NCBI GenBank assembly: GCA_022953095.1
Contig: JALJCR010000002.1
Location: 603,465 to 667,464, forward strand
Direction of reading: 5' to 3'
DNA from: Qipengyuania sp. ABI-127-1
GTDB taxonomy: Bacteria; Pseudomonadota; Alphaproteobacteria; Sphingomonadales; Sphingomonadaceae
Length of the DNA stretch: 64,000 bases
The notes under the pieces are model-generated. The model did not search any database. It was not told the DNA's origin and saw nothing but the letters and a program-made list of their open reading frames with translations. Every line of letters begins with the position of its first letter. Within the stretch, counting starts at the first letter, position 1. The translations under genes and the position numbers were made by a program. Below, piece by piece: positions 34,054 through 44,057 of the stretch.

Positions 34054-34079
34054 CTGGATTACCGTGCTCGCAATGACGG
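34054..34079. repeat. Inverted partial copy of the palindromic repeat
   Basis: CTGGATTACCGTGCTCGCAATGACGG is the reverse complement, with a few changes, of the left end of the 33670 unit (GTCATTGCGAGC...AATCCAG). The nuclease gene therefore sits between inverted copies, 9 bp before the epimerase gene. Confidence 0.65.
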
Positions 34080-34088
34080 AAGAATGAA

Positions 34089-34538
34089 ATGAAACTGGGA
34101 CGATTGAATCACATTGGGGTGGCCACACCGAGTATCGCGGACTCGCTTCGCTATTACCGCGACGTCATGGGCGCGACGATCACGCATGAGCCTTTCGATC
34201 TGGAGGAGCAGGGCGTGAAGGTCTGCTTCGTCGACACGCCGGGCGAAGAGGGCACCAACGGCACGCAGATCGAGCTGATCGAGCCGCTGGGCGAGCAGTC
34301 CACGCTGACCGGCTTCCTCGCCAAGAACCCCGCCGGGGGGCAGCACCACCTGTGCTACGAGGTCGAGGATATCGAGGACGCGCGCAAATGGTTCGAGGAC
34401 CTCGGCAAACGCATCCTCGGCCCCACGCGCATCGGTGCGCATGGCACGCCGATCTTCTTCCTCCACCCCAAGGACATGATGGGCCAACTGACCGAGATCA
34501 TGGAAACGCCCAAGGAAGGCGCGCACTGGTCGAACTGA
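34089..34538 (+). CDS. mce: Methylmalonyl-CoA epimerase
   Basis: The enzyme interconverts (S)- and (R)-methylmalonyl-CoA between propionyl-CoA carboxylase and the mutase. The 149-residue protein is a vicinal-oxygen-chelate fold: LNHIGVATPSIADSLRYYRD with the first metal histidine, QIELIEPLG, HHLCYEVEDIEDA with the second histidine, and FFLHPKDMMGQLTEIME with the metal glutamate. GGAAG precedes the ATG by 6 nt. The gene is intact, but it has been moved away from its operon partner by the nuclease cassette. Confidence 0.95.
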   Translation: MKLGRLNHIGVATPSIADSLRYYRDVMGATITHEPFDLEEQGVKVCFVDTPGEEGTNGTQIELIEPLGEQSTLTGFLAKNPAGGQHHLCYEVEDIEDARKWFEDLGKRILGPTRIGAHGTPIFFLHPKDMMGQLTEIMETPKEGAHWSN

Positions 34539-34628
34539 AGGCCGAACGCCGCGCGCCGTAGCGTCCTTGCACTCTGGCTTGACGTTAGCGTAAACCTCCT
34601 GCCGAGATAAACCTTCGGGGAGAGACGC

Positions 34629-35414
34629 GTGAGCTACGAAACCATTATCGTCGAAAAGGACGGCCCGCTTACCACCATCACGCTCGACCGGCCCGACCGG
34701 CTGAACGCGATGGCCCCGCAGATGGCGGACGAAATCGGCGCGGCGTTCTATGATCTGGGCGATAGCCGCGCGGTGCTGATCACCGGTGCGGGCAAGGGCT
34801 TCTGCTCGGGCGCGGACCTTTCCGCGCGCGGCGAGGGGAGCGCGCTAGCCAACAAGGGCGGCAGCCATCGCGCGTTGCAGAACCATTATAATCCGGCGAT
34901 CAGCATGGTGTTGCGCGCGCCGGTTCCGGTGATCTGTGCGGTCAACGGACCGGCTGCGGGGATCGGATGCAGCCTGGCGCTGGCCGGTGATTTCGTGCTG
35001 GCGGGCAAGAGCGCATACTTCCTTCAGGCCTTCGTCAATATCGGCCTGGTCCCCGACGGCGGTTCCACCTGGCTGCTGGCCCGCGCCATCGGCCGTGCGC
35101 GTGCCACGCGCATGATGATGCTGGGCGAGAAGATCGGTGCGCAGCAGGCCGAGGATTGGGGCCTCATCTACAAGGCGGTCGATGACGAGGCGCTGATGGG
35201 CGAGGCGAGGGCACTGGCGGAAAAGCTCGCCAATGGCCCCACACTGGCTTTGCGCACCATGAAACGGAATATCTCCGCCGCTCTCGACGGAACGGTAAAC
35301 GAAGTCATGCTTGCTGAGGCTGAGGGGCAGCGCGTGGCCGGAGCGAGCAAGGACGCGATGGAAGGCGGGATGGCCTTCCTCCAGAAGCGCAAGCCCGCAT
35401 TCAAGGGCGAATGA
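34629..35414 (+). CDS. Enoyl-CoA hydratase/isomerase family protein (PaaG-like)
   Basis: This 261-residue crotonase-fold protein has the oxyanion-hole segments GAGKGFCSGADLSARGEG and VNGPAAGIGCSLALAGDFV. The segment NIGLVPDGGSTWLLARAIGR carries aspartate after proline in place of the usual hydratase glutamate arrangement, a pattern seen in PaaG-type isomerases. Its place between mce and the mutase suggests a role in odd-chain or branched acyl-CoA breakdown, but the exact substrate is unknown. Confidence 0.87.
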   Translation: MSYETIIVEKDGPLTTITLDRPDRLNAMAPQMADEIGAAFYDLGDSRAVLITGAGKGFCSGADLSARGEGSALANKGGSHRALQNHYNPAISMVLRAPVPVICAVNGPAAGIGCSLALAGDFVLAGKSAYFLQAFVNIGLVPDGGSTWLLARAIGRARATRMMMLGEKIGAQQAEDWGLIYKAVDDEALMGEARALAEKLANGPTLALRTMKRNISAALDGTVNEVMLAEAEGQRVAGASKDAMEGGMAFLQKRKPAFKGE

Positions 35415-35537
35415 GCCCATGTTCGGGGGCGCCGCGGAGGTCGGAAACCTCGCAGCGATACCGGTAAAGGTGGCCGGATATGCGTAGATAGAATGGATAG
35501 ATTGGCATCGTAGGAACACCGCGCTAGGGGGTCTTCC

Positions 35538-37697
35538 ATGAGAGAGAAGACTCCCGGATACGATGACTGGAAGCCCCTCGCCGACAAGGAAGTGAAGGGC
35601 CGCGACCTAACCTGGCACACGCCTGAGGGCATTGAGGTCAAGCCGCTCTATACGAGCGAGGATGCCGCCGATCTCGATCCCGGCGTCCCTGGGATCGCGC
35701 CGTTCACGCGCGGCCCCTATGCCTCGATGTATACCGGTCGGCCGTGGACGATCCGCCAATATGCGGGCTTCTCGACCGCCGAGGAATCGAACGCCTTCTA
35801 TCGCCGCAATCTGGCCGCCGGGCAGAAAGGCCTTTCGGTCGCCTTCGACCTCGCCACCCACCGCGGATATGACAGCGACCACAGCCGCGTGATCGGCGAT
35901 GTCGGCAAGGCGGGTGTCGCGATCGACACCGTGCGCGATATGGAAATCCTGTTCGATCAGATCCCGCTCGACCAGATGAGCGTGTCGATGACCATGAACG
36001 GCGCGGTGATCCCGGTCATGGCGTTCTACATCGTTGCGGCGGAGCGACAGGGCGTTTCGCAGGACAAGCTTTCGGGGACCATCCAGAACGACATCCTCAA
36101 GGAGTTCATGGTCCGCAACACCTATATCTACCCGCCCGAACCGAGCATGCGGATCGTCTCCGACATCATCGCATATACTTCGGCCAACATGCCGAAATTC
36201 AACAGTATTTCGATCTCGGGCTATCACATGCACGAGGCAGGCGCCACCGCCGTGCAGGAACTCGCCTTCACCATCGCCGACGGCAAGGAATACGCCAAGC
36301 GCGCGATGGAAGCGGGCCTCGATATCGATGCCTTCGCGCCGCGCCTGTCCTTCTTCTGGGGGATCGGCATGAACTTCTTCATGGAAATCGCCAAGATGCG
36401 CGCCGCGCGTGCGCTGTGGCACGATGTGATGGAAGGGCTGGGGGCGCAAAACCCCAAGTCGAAGATGCTGCGCACGCACTGCCAGACCAGCGGTGTCAGC
36501 CTGCAGGAGCAGGACCCCTATAACAACGTCATCCGCACCACGGTAGAGGCGATGGCGGCGGTGCTTGGCGGCACGCAGTCGCTCCACACCAATGCGCTGG
36601 ATGAGGCGATCGCGCTGCCGACCGACTTTTCCGCCCGCATCGCGCGCAACACGCAATTGGTGATCCAGGAAGAAACCGGCATTACCAATGTCGCCGACCC
36701 GCTGGGCGGCAGCTACTACATCGAGAGCCTCACTGCTGCCCTGATAGACGAGGCCCGCAAGCTGCTCGACGAGGTCGAGGCGGCGGGCGGCATGACCGAG
36801 TATGTCGCGAGCGGGAAGCCCAAGGCACAGATCGAGGAAGCCGCCGCCGCCAAGCAGGCGAGCGTTGACAAGGGCGAAACGGTGATCGTCGGCGTGAACA
36901 AGTATCGCCTGCCCGAGGAAGCCGAAATCGACACGCTCGACATCGACAACCATGCCGTGCGCCAGAGCCAGATCGCGCGCCTCAAGAAAGTCCGCGCTGG
37001 CCGTGACGAGTTCGCCTGCAAGGCCGCGCTCGATGCGCTGGCGCGCGGGGCCGCGCAGCGCGAAGGCAACTTGCTCGACCTCGCGGTAGAAGCCGCGCGC
37101 CACGATGCCACGCTGGGCGAAATCAGCCATGCGATGGAGGACGCCTATGGGCGCTACGACACCGTGCCCAAGCCGGTGCGCGGCGTGTATTCGCAAGCTT
37201 ATGCCGATGATGATCGCTACCGGCAGGTGGTCGAAGGCGTGAAGGCGGTCGAGCGCCGCCTTGGCCGCGCGCCGAAGCTGATGGTTGCCAAGATGGGGCA
37301 GGACGGCCACGACCGCGGCGCGAATGTGATCGCATCCGCTTTTGCCGACATGGGTTTTGAGGTCGTCTCCGGTCCGCTGTTCCAGACGCCCGCGGAAACG
37401 CGCGATATGGCGCTGGAAAACGATGTGGACGCCATCGGCGCGAGCAGCCTTGCGGCAGGTCACAAAACGCTGATCCCAGAACTGATCGGCCTGCTGAAGG
37501 AGGCTGGGCGCAGCGATATCAAGGTGATCGCAGGCGGCGTAATTCCGCAGAAGGACTACGACTTCCTGCGCGATGCCGGGGTGCAGGGCATTTATGGCCC
37601 GGGTAGCAATGTGGTGGAATGCGCGGCGGACGTGCTGCGCCTGCTCGGCCACAACATGCCGCCTGCCGGTGAGGATCTGGACGAGGCCGCTGAATGA
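35538..37697 (+). CDS. scpA: Methylmalonyl-CoA mutase (single-chain, B12-dependent)
   Basis: The enzyme rearranges (R)-methylmalonyl-CoA to succinyl-CoA with adenosylcobalamin. The 719-residue protein has the substrate-binding TIM barrel ([69 protein letters not shown]) and a C-terminal B12-binding domain with DGHDRG at about residues 589-594, then [16 protein letters not shown]. It is the single-polypeptide form, so no separate small subunit is needed. The following transporter gene overlaps its stop codon. Confidence 0.96.
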   Translation: MREKTPGYDDWKPLADKEVKGRDLTWHTPEGIEVKPLYTSEDAADLDPGVPGIAPFTRGPYASMYTGRPWTIRQYAGFSTAEESNAFYRRNLAAGQKGLSVAFDLATHRGYDSDHSRVIGDVGKAGVAIDTVRDMEILFDQIPLDQMSVSMTMNGAVIPVMAFYIVAAERQGVSQDKLSGTIQNDILKEFMVRNTYIYPPEPSMRIVSDIIAYTSANMPKFNSISISGYHMHEAGATAVQELAFTIADGKEYAKRAMEAGLDIDAFAPRLSFFWGIGMNFFMEIAKMRAARALWHDVMEGLGAQNPKSKMLRTHCQTSGVSLQEQDPYNNVIRTTVEAMAAVLGGTQSLHTNALDEAIALPTDFSARIARNTQLVIQEETGITNVADPLGGSYYIESLTAALIDEARKLLDEVEAAGGMTEYVASGKPKAQIEEAAAAKQASVDKGETVIVGVNKYRLPEEAEIDTLDIDNHAVRQSQIARLKKVRAGRDEFACKAALDALARGAAQREGNLLDLAVEAARHDATLGEISHAMEDAYGRYDTVPKPVRGVYSQAYADDDRYRQVVEGVKAVERRLGRAPKLMVAKMGQDGHDRGANVIASAFADMGFEVVSGPLFQTPAETRDMALENDVDAIGASSLAAGHKTLIPELIGLLKEAGRSDIKVIAGGVIPQKDYDFLRDAGVQGIYGPGSNVVECAADVLRLLGHNMPPAGEDLDEAAE

Positions 37698-38155
37698 GCG
37701 CATCTTCGTCGAGCGCCTTTTTTCCGATCGCGGCCATGATGTTCGCGGCGGGGCTGGGTATACCTGTTTTCGCGGCGCTCAATGCAGGGCTCGGGCAACA
37801 GCTTGGCGGGCCTGTCGCGGCGACCGCAGTTACCTTTGCGGTTGGTTTCGTAATCGCCACGCTCATGCTGACGTTCACGGGCTATCCGCCGGCAAGCGCT
37901 TTTTCCTTTGAAAAGCCATGGCTCTGGATCGGTGCCATCATGATGCTTTTCTACGCTACATCCGTGGCCTTTTCAGCGCCCAAAATCGGGCTGGGCAACG
38001 CAATCTTCTTTGTGCTGCTCGGCCAGATCGTTGCGGCCGCCATCATCGATCATTTCGGCCTTTTGGGGTCTATACAGAGCGCGATCACACCCAAACGGGC
38101 GCTTGGTCTCGTGGTGATGGCTATCGGTCTTTATCTCGCCAGGAAACCTGTATGA
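37694..38155 (+). CDS. DMT-type membrane protein (DUF606/YdcZ-like, short)
   Basis: This 153-residue protein has about five hydrophobic helices and resembles the DUF606 branch of the drug/metabolite transporter superfamily ([39 protein letters not shown]), which is half the size of EamA transporters and probably dimerises. It is bounded by ATGA overlaps with the mutase gene and with bioB, so it is translated together with both. Substrate unknown. Confidence 0.8.
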   Translation: MSASSSSAFFPIAAMMFAAGLGIPVFAALNAGLGQQLGGPVAATAVTFAVGFVIATLMLTFTGYPPASAFSFEKPWLWIGAIMMLFYATSVAFSAPKIGLGNAIFFVLLGQIVAAAIIDHFGLLGSIQSAITPKRALGLVVMAIGLYLARKPV

Positions 38156-39171
38156 CCCACCCCCGCACCGACTGGACCCGCGAAGAGATCGCGGAACTGT
38201 TCGACCTTCCTTTCACCGAGCTGCTCTTCCGCGCGGCCACTGTTCATCGCGAATATCATCCGCCCGAGCAGGTGCAGCTCTGCACGCTGCTCAGTATCAA
38301 GACCGGCGGATGTCCGGAGGATTGCGGCTATTGTTCGCAGTCGGTCAAGGCCGATAGCGGGGTCGAGGCGACCAAGTTGATGGAGGTGCAATCGGTCCTC
38401 CAGCGCGCGGCGCAGGCGAAGGATGCGGGCAGCCAGCGTTTCTGCATGGGCGCGGCATGGCGCAATCCCAAGGACCGCGACATGCCCGCGATCGTCGAGA
38501 TCGTGAAGGGCGTGCGCGCCATGGGTCTGGAAACCTGCATGACGCTGGGCATGCTGACGCCGAAACAAGCGGACATGCTGAAGGAAGCGGGCCTCGATTA
38601 CTACAATCACAATGTCGACACCGGACCTGAATATTACGAACGCGTGATCTCGACGCGCAATTACCAGGACCGGCTCGACACGCTGCAGAACGTCCGCGAT
38701 GCGGGCATCAATGTGTGCAGCGGCGGGATCGTCGGCATGGGCGAAACGCGCGAGGACCGCGTGGGCTTCGTCCACACGCTCGCCACGCTGGAACGCCATC
38801 CCGAAAGCGTGCCGGTCAACGCGCTGGTGCCGGTCAAGGGTACGGTGCTGGGCGACATGCTGGAAGGCACGCCGATGGCGAAGATCGACGATATCGAATT
38901 CGTCCGCACCGTGGCGGTGGCGCGCATCACGATGCCGATGAGCATGGTGCGCCTGTCGGCAGGCCGGGAGTCGATGTCCGAAGCCGCGCAGGCCCTGTGC
39001 TTCATGGCCGGCGCGAATTCGATCTTCACGGGCGACAAGCTGCTCACCGCTCCCAATGCAGGCGATGACACCGACGCCGCGCTGTTCGCCAAGCTCGGCC
39101 TGACCGCGCTCGAGCAGGAAGAACCGATGCGGGCGGCGGCGTGCCGCACCCAGGCCGTTCCGGCCGAATAG
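38152..39171 (+). CDS. bioB: Biotin synthase
   Basis: BioB inserts sulfur into dethiobiotin by radical SAM chemistry. The 339-residue protein starts [20 protein letters not shown] and has the radical SAM cluster cysteines C54, C58 and C61 ([10 protein letters not shown]), [35 protein letters not shown] and [17 protein letters not shown] with the [2Fe-2S] ligand arginine. The start overlaps the stop of the DMT gene (ATGA). Its presence inside the propionate cluster fits the need of the carboxylase encoded downstream for biotin. Confidence 0.96.
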   Translation: MTHPRTDWTREEIAELFDLPFTELLFRAATVHREYHPPEQVQLCTLLSIKTGGCPEDCGYCSQSVKADSGVEATKLMEVQSVLQRAAQAKDAGSQRFCMGAAWRNPKDRDMPAIVEIVKGVRAMGLETCMTLGMLTPKQADMLKEAGLDYYNHNVDTGPEYYERVISTRNYQDRLDTLQNVRDAGINVCSGGIVGMGETREDRVGFVHTLATLERHPESVPVNALVPVKGTVLGDMLEGTPMAKIDDIEFVRTVAVARITMPMSMVRLSAGRESMSEAAQALCFMAGANSIFTGDKLLTAPNAGDDTDAALFAKLGLTALEQEEPMRAAACRTQAVPAE

Positions 39172-39189
39172 CCCATTTGGGGGGAATCG

Positions 39190-40476
39190 ATGTCCGACCA
39201 GAAAATCGATACGCTGACCATTCACGCTGGATGCGAGCCCGATCCGACCACGAAAGCGCGGATCACGCCGATCTATCAAACGGCAAGCTATGTCTTCGAC
39301 GATCCCGAGCACGCTGCACGGCTTTTCAGCCTGCAGGAATTCGGCAACATCTACACCCGCATCATGAATCCGACCAACGATGCGCTGGAGAAGAAGATCG
39401 CCGCGCTTGAAGGCGGTGTGGGCGCTTTGGGGCTCGCATCGGGCCATGCGGCGCAGTTGATCGCCTTCCACACGTTGATGGAGCCGGGCTGCAATATCGT
39501 CGCGGCGAAGAAGCTTTATGGCGGTTCGCTCAACCAGCTTGGCGAAAGCTTCCGCAAATTCGGCTGGGAAACGCGCTTCGTCGATGCGGACGATGCTGCG
39601 AATGTCGCCGCTGCGATCGACGAGAAGACGCGCTGTGTGTTCATCGAAAGCCTTGCCAATCCGGGCGGTGTCGTCAGCGATATCGCGGCCATTGCCAAGG
39701 CCGCGCATGATGCGGGCGTGCCGTTGATCGTCGATAACACGATGGCGACGCCGGTGCTGTGCCGTCCGTTCGAACATGGCGCCGACATCGTCGTCCATTC
39801 CTGCACCAAGTTCCTCAACGGGCACGGCAATGCGGTTGGCGGGCTGATCGTGGATTCGGGCCGTTTCGACTGGAAAGCGAGCGACAAGTTTCCCAGCCTC
39901 ACGGCGCCCAACGGGTCCTATCACGGGGCGGTGCTGGTGGACGCGCTGGAGCCGGTCGGACCGATCGCCTTCATCACTGCCTGCCGGGTGCTCGGCCTGC
40001 GCGATCTCGGCCCGGCCATGGCGCCGATGAATGCCTTCCTCGCGCTGACCGGGATGGAAACGCTGGCGCTGCGAATGGATCGGCATTGCAGCAACGCGCT
40101 GGCCGTGGCGCAGTGGCTCCGCGCGCATCCCAAGGTGGACTGGGTATCCTATGCCGGGTTAGAGGATGATCCATACAGGCCGCTTGCGGAGAAATATCTG
40201 GGCGGCCGCGGCGGAGCCGTCTTCACCATCGGCCTCAAGGGCGGATTCGAGGCGGGCAAGCAGCTCGTCTCCAGCGTCAAGCTGTTCAGCCACCTCGCCA
40301 ATATCGGCGATACGCGAAGCCTGATTATTCATCCCGCATCGACCACGCACAGCCAGCTTTCGGCGGAAGAGTTGGTCGCGGCGGGTGCCGGTCCGGACGT
40401 GGTGCGGCTGTCGGTCGGGATCGAACATATCGACGATATCGTCGCCGATCTCGAACAGGCGCTGGCACAGATTTAG
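39190..40476 (+). CDS. metY: O-acetylhomoserine sulfhydrylase-type Cys/Met metabolism PLP enzyme
   Basis: This 428-residue protein belongs to the gamma family of PLP enzymes and is most like O-acetylhomoserine aminocarboxypropyltransferase: DTLTIHAGCEPDPTTKARITPIYQTASY-type N-terminus, YTRIMNPTNDALEKKIAALEGG, ASGHAAQLIAFHTLM and the PLP lysine at about residue 207 (HSCTKFLNGHG), then RSLIIHPASTTHSQ. It would make homocysteine from O-acetylhomoserine and sulfide. It lies between bioB and pccA in the same transcriptional direction. Confidence 0.9.
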   Translation: MSDQKIDTLTIHAGCEPDPTTKARITPIYQTASYVFDDPEHAARLFSLQEFGNIYTRIMNPTNDALEKKIAALEGGVGALGLASGHAAQLIAFHTLMEPGCNIVAAKKLYGGSLNQLGESFRKFGWETRFVDADDAANVAAAIDEKTRCVFIESLANPGGVVSDIAAIAKAAHDAGVPLIVDNTMATPVLCRPFEHGADIVVHSCTKFLNGHGNAVGGLIVDSGRFDWKASDKFPSLTAPNGSYHGAVLVDALEPVGPIAFITACRVLGLRDLGPAMAPMNAFLALTGMETLALRMDRHCSNALAVAQWLRAHPKVDWVSYAGLEDDPYRPLAEKYLGGRGGAVFTIGLKGGFEAGKQLVSSVKLFSHLANIGDTRSLIIHPASTTHSQLSAEELVAAGAGPDVVRLSVGIEHIDDIVADLEQALAQI

Positions 40477-40495
40477 GGACACTGGGAAGATAACG

Positions 40496-42562
40496 ATGTT
40501 CAAAAAGATTCTCATCGCCAATCGCGGCGAAATCGCCTGCCGGGTCATCAAGACCGCGCGCCGCATGGGTATCCAGACGGTGGCCGTCTACTCCGATGCC
40601 GATGCCCGCGCGCCCTTCGTGCGGATGGCGGACGAGGCGGTGCATATCGGTCCGGCGCCAGCGGCGGAAAGCTATCTGATCGCCGACAAGATCATCGCTG
40701 CGGCTAAGCAGACCGGCGCCGAAGCGGTGCATCCGGGATATGGTTTCCTCTCCGAACGCGCGAGTTTCGTCGAGGCGTTGGCGAAGGAGAACATCGCCTT
40801 CATCGGTCCGCCGGTGAATGCCATCGCGGCGATGGGCGACAAGATCGAATCCAAGAAGCTCGCCAAGGAAGCCGGCGTGAATGTAGTCCCCGGCTTCGTC
40901 GGCGAGATCCGCGATACCGACCATGCGGTCGAGATCAGCAACGACATCGGCTATCCGGTGATGATGAAGGCCAGCGCAGGCGGCGGCGGCAAGGGCATGC
41001 GCCTTGCCTGGTCGGAAAAGGACGTGCGCGAGGGTTTCGAGGCGACCAAGCGTGAGGGCCTCAATTCCTTCGGCGACGACCGTGTCTTCATCGAGAAGTT
41101 CATCGAGAACCCGCGCCATATCGAGATCCAGATCCTCGGCGACAAGCATGGCAATGTGATCTATCTCAACGAGCGCGAATGCTCGATCCAGCGGCGGCAC
41201 CAGAAGGTGGTCGAGGAAGCGCCGTCGCCTTTCGTCACGCCCAAGATGCGCAAGGCTATGGGCGAACAATGCGTCGCGCTGTCCAAGGCAGTGAACTACC
41301 ACAGCGCCGGTACGGTCGAACTGATCGTCTCGGGCGCCGACCCGACGGGCGAAAGCTTCTACTTCCTGGAAATGAACACCCGCCTGCAGGTGGAGCATCC
41401 CGTTACCGAAGCGATCACGGGCGTCGACCTTGTCGAACAGATGATCCGCGTCGCGGCCGGCGAAGAACTCCAGATCAAGCAGGACGACGTCAAAATCGAC
41501 GGTTGGGCGATCGAGAACCGGGTCTATGCCGAAGACCCCTATCGCGGCTTCCTGCCCTCGACGGGCCGCCTCGTGCGGTATCAGCCGCCGGTCCAGCCCT
41601 GGGCCGACGATGGCGAGGAGAACGGCCGCCGCGGTGTCGACGCTATCCGGGTGGATGACGGCGTGTTCGAAGGCGGCGAGGTGTCGATGTTCTACGACCC
41701 GATGATCGCCAAGCTCATAACCTGGGGCGAGACGCGCGATGAGGCCGCCGATCTCCAGATCGCCGCGCTCGACGCTTTCCGCATCGAAGGGCTGGGCCAC
41801 AATATCGATTTCCTCAGCGCGATCATGCAGCACGACCGCTTCCGCTCGGGCGAGCTGACCACCGGCTTCATCGCCGAGGAATATCCCGACGGTTTCGAAG
41901 GCGCGCCCGCATCTGACGGGCTGACCAAGGTTCTGGCGGCGGTCGGTGGCGTGATCGCCACCGCCGATGCCGACCGGGCGCGGCGGATCAATCAGCAGCT
42001 CGCCGACGAGAATTACGCGCCGGGCGACTGGACCATTCGCATTGGCGAGCGCGAGGAAGGGGCGACCTCGCACGAGGTGCGGCTCGAGGAAAACGCGCTG
42101 ACCGTCGACGACGAACAGATCACCATCGAAATGCGGTACACGCCGGGCGATGCGATGGTGGATGTGGCGCTGTTCGAAAACGGTGCGGACGAGGATGCCG
42201 ATCCGCTCGATCGCTACACGTTCCAGCTCGAACCCACGCGCATGGGCTACGACATCACCACACGCGGCGCGACGCACCATCTGCGTATCCTGCAAACCCG
42301 CATCGCACCGCTCGCATCGCATATGATCGAGAAGACGCCGCCCGATCTGTCCAAAATGCTGATCTGCCCGATGCCGGGCCTGCTGGTGAAACTGCATGTG
42401 GAAGAAGGCGAGGAAGTCCAGCCGGGCCAGCCGCTCGCCACGGTCGAAGCGATGAAGATGGAAAACATCCTGCGCGCCGAAAAGCAGGCGACGGTCGGCA
42501 AGGTCAACGCAGCCGAGGGCGACAGCCTGGCAGTGGACGCGGTGATCCTGGAGCTGGAATAG
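40496..42562 (+). CDS. pccA: Propionyl-CoA carboxylase alpha subunit (biotin carboxylase + BCCP)
   Basis: PccA carboxylates its own biotin with ATP and bicarbonate. The 688-residue protein has an N-terminal biotin carboxylase (MFKKILIANRGEIACRVI, KASAGGGGKGMRLAW, FLEMNTRLQVEHPVTEAITG), a middle PCC-specific region, and a biotinyl domain with the modified lysine at about 654 in VEAMKMENIL, 35 residues from the end. The ATG at 40496 follows GGGAAG; the frame is open further upstream, inside the previous gene. It pairs with PccB at 31904. Confidence 0.96.
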   Translation: MFKKILIANRGEIACRVIKTARRMGIQTVAVYSDADARAPFVRMADEAVHIGPAPAAESYLIADKIIAAAKQTGAEAVHPGYGFLSERASFVEALAKENIAFIGPPVNAIAAMGDKIESKKLAKEAGVNVVPGFVGEIRDTDHAVEISNDIGYPVMMKASAGGGGKGMRLAWSEKDVREGFEATKREGLNSFGDDRVFIEKFIENPRHIEIQILGDKHGNVIYLNERECSIQRRHQKVVEEAPSPFVTPKMRKAMGEQCVALSKAVNYHSAGTVELIVSGADPTGESFYFLEMNTRLQVEHPVTEAITGVDLVEQMIRVAAGEELQIKQDDVKIDGWAIENRVYAEDPYRGFLPSTGRLVRYQPPVQPWADDGEENGRRGVDAIRVDDGVFEGGEVSMFYDPMIAKLITWGETRDEAADLQIAALDAFRIEGLGHNIDFLSAIMQHDRFRSGELTTGFIAEEYPDGFEGAPASDGLTKVLAAVGGVIATADADRARRINQQLADENYAPGDWTIRIGEREEGATSHEVRLEENALTVDDEQITIEMRYTPGDAMVDVALFENGADEDADPLDRYTFQLEPTRMGYDITTRGATHHLRILQTRIAPLASHMIEKTPPDLSKMLICPMPGLLVKLHVEEGEEVQPGQPLATVEAMKMENILRAEKQATVGKVNAAEGDSLAVDAVILELE

Positions 42563-42563
42563 A

Positions 42564-42935
42564 ATGCACCTTTCGCATTCGCCCGATGCACCCGCAGCCG
42601 AGGAAACCGACTTCGCGACCTTTCTGAAGGCGGATATCCGCATCGGCACGGTGGTGTCGGCGGAGGATTTCCCCGAAGCGCGAAAACCGGCCTATAAGCT
42701 GGTGATCGATTTCGGCCCGGTGATCGGTGAGAAGAAAAGCAGCGCGCAGATCACCGCGAATTATTCCGCCGACGAACTGGTCGGGCGGCAGGTCGCGGCA
42801 GTGGTCAATTTCCCATCGCGACAGATCGGCCCGCTGATGTCGCAAGTGCTAACGCTGGGCTTTGCCGACGAGGCGGGCGAAGTGGTTCTGTTCGCGCCGG
42901 ACAAGAAAGTGCCCGACGGATCGCGCCTGTTCTGA
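42564..42935 (+). CDS. csaA: tRNA-binding domain protein (CsaA-like)
   Basis: This 123-residue protein is a single OB-fold tRNA-binding domain of the CsaA type: FLKADIRIGTVVSAEDFPEA, KPAYKLVIDFGPVIGEKKSS, AQITANYSADELVGRQVAAV and VVNFPSRQIGPLMSQVLTLG. CsaA proteins act as small dimers with chaperone-like or tRNA-binding roles. The start lies 1 bp after the pccA stop codon, so it is transcribed with the propionate cluster. No functional tie is evident. Confidence 0.88.
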   Translation: MHLSHSPDAPAAEETDFATFLKADIRIGTVVSAEDFPEARKPAYKLVIDFGPVIGEKKSSAQITANYSADELVGRQVAAVVNFPSRQIGPLMSQVLTLGFADEAGEVVLFAPDKKVPDGSRLF

Positions 42936-42947
42936 TTTGCCGCGGGT

Positions 42948-44057
42948 TCAGTGCGCTTGCAGTTGCTCGTCCAGAAAGGCGGCAACATCATCCAGCGCGA
43001 CGTCCCGTGCCAGACATGCTGCACCGATGCTGCGCAGCAGGATGAAGGGCAGCGTGCCCGCATCCATCTTCTTGTCGTGCAGCATGTGGTCGGCAAGCGC
43101 GCGCCCATCGCAGGGCAATTGCAGCGCGGCGATTTCCGATGGCAGGCCCGCGGCATCGACGGCGCGTGTCACCCGCTCGGCATCCGTCAGCGAAATATCA
43201 CCACGCCGGGCGGAGTAGCGCGCGGCCAGCACCATGCCCAGCGCCACCGCCTCGCCGTGGAGCAGGCGGTCGGAGAAGCCGGTTTCCGCCTCCAGCGCGT
43301 GGCCGAATGTGTGGCCGAGATTGAGCAGCGCGCGCGTGCCGCTGGTCTCGCGCTCGTCCTCCGCGACAATCCGCGCCTTGGCCGCGACGCTGGTCGCCAC
43401 TGCCTGTTCCAGATCGGGCGGATCCAATGCGAGTACCGCCTGCGCATGTGCCTCGAGCCAGGCGAAGAAGTCGCGATCGCCGAGCACACCGTATTTGAGC
43501 ACTTCGGCAAACCCCGCGCGCAGTTCGCGCGACGGTAGGGTCGCAAGCGTATCGAGATCGGCCAGCACCAGCGATGGCTGATGAAATGCGCCGATCAGGT
43601 TCTTGCCTGCAGCGGTATTGATCGCGGTTTTTCCTCCCACCGAACTGTCGACTTGCGCGAGCAGAGTGGTCGGGAGCTGAACGAATCCGCAACCGCGTTT
43701 GAGAATGGCACAGGCAAAGCCGGTGAGATCGCCGACCACGCCGCCGCCGAGAGCGAAGACATGATCGCCCCGTTCGATGCCCTGGCCAAGCAGCCAGTCG
43801 GTGAGATGTTGGAGGCTCTCCCAGCTCTTGGAGGCTTCACCCGGCGCGACATCGTACCATCGCGGCTCGATACCTTCGGCCTGCAATGACCGGGCGACCG
43901 TCTCGCCCCAGTGCTTCCGCGCATTTTGATCGGCGACGATACAGGCATGGGCTTTGCGCAGGAAAGGCTTCGCGTGCGCGCCGAGATCGGCCAGCAGGCC
44001 CGGGCCGACCCGGACTTCGTACCGCCGTCCGGCCAGTTCGACAGGTATTACAGCCAT
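42948..44057 (-). CDS. aroB: 3-dehydroquinate synthase
   Basis: AroB converts DAHP to 3-dehydroquinate, the second shikimate-pathway step, using NAD and a divalent metal. The 369-residue protein has FALGGGVVGDLTGFACAIL, QLPTTLLAQVDSSVGGKTAI, GAFHQPSLVLADLDTLATLP, RAGFAEVLKYG and the metal histidines in LLNLGHTFGHALEAETGF and LLHGEAVALGMVLA. Its 5' end overlaps the end of aroK by 10 nt, forming the usual aroK-aroB pair. Confidence 0.95.
   Translation of the reverse strand: MAVIPVELAGRRYEVRVGPGLLADLGAHAKPFLRKAHACIVADQNARKHWGETVARSLQAEGIEPRWYDVAPGEASKSWESLQHLTDWLLGQGIERGDHVFALGGGVVGDLTGFACAILKRGCGFVQLPTTLLAQVDSSVGGKTAINTAAGKNLIGAFHQPSLVLADLDTLATLPSRELRAGFAEVLKYGVLGDRDFFAWLEAHAQAVLALDPPDLEQAVATSVAAKARIVAEDERETSGTRALLNLGHTFGHALEAETGFSDRLLHGEAVALGMVLAARYSARRGDISLTDAERVTRAVDAAGLPSEIAALQLPCDGRALADHMLHDKKMDAGTLPFILLRSIGAACLARDVALDDVAAFLDEQLQAH

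Noticed and set aside
33670..34079. Possible CRISPR array because of repeated CGTCATTGCG-like units
   Set aside because: There are only two copies in inverse orientation around a gene, with no regular spacers; it is a palindromic repeat cassette.
35607..37703. A 698-codon minus-strand open frame opposite the mutase gene
   Set aside because: Same antisense effect; the plus-strand protein is unmistakable from end to end, and the shadow has no domain.
38131..42649. Two long minus-strand frames opposite bioB, metY and pccA (665 and 774 codons)
   Set aside because: They shadow known enzymes, have no RBS or domain, and start or end inside other genes.
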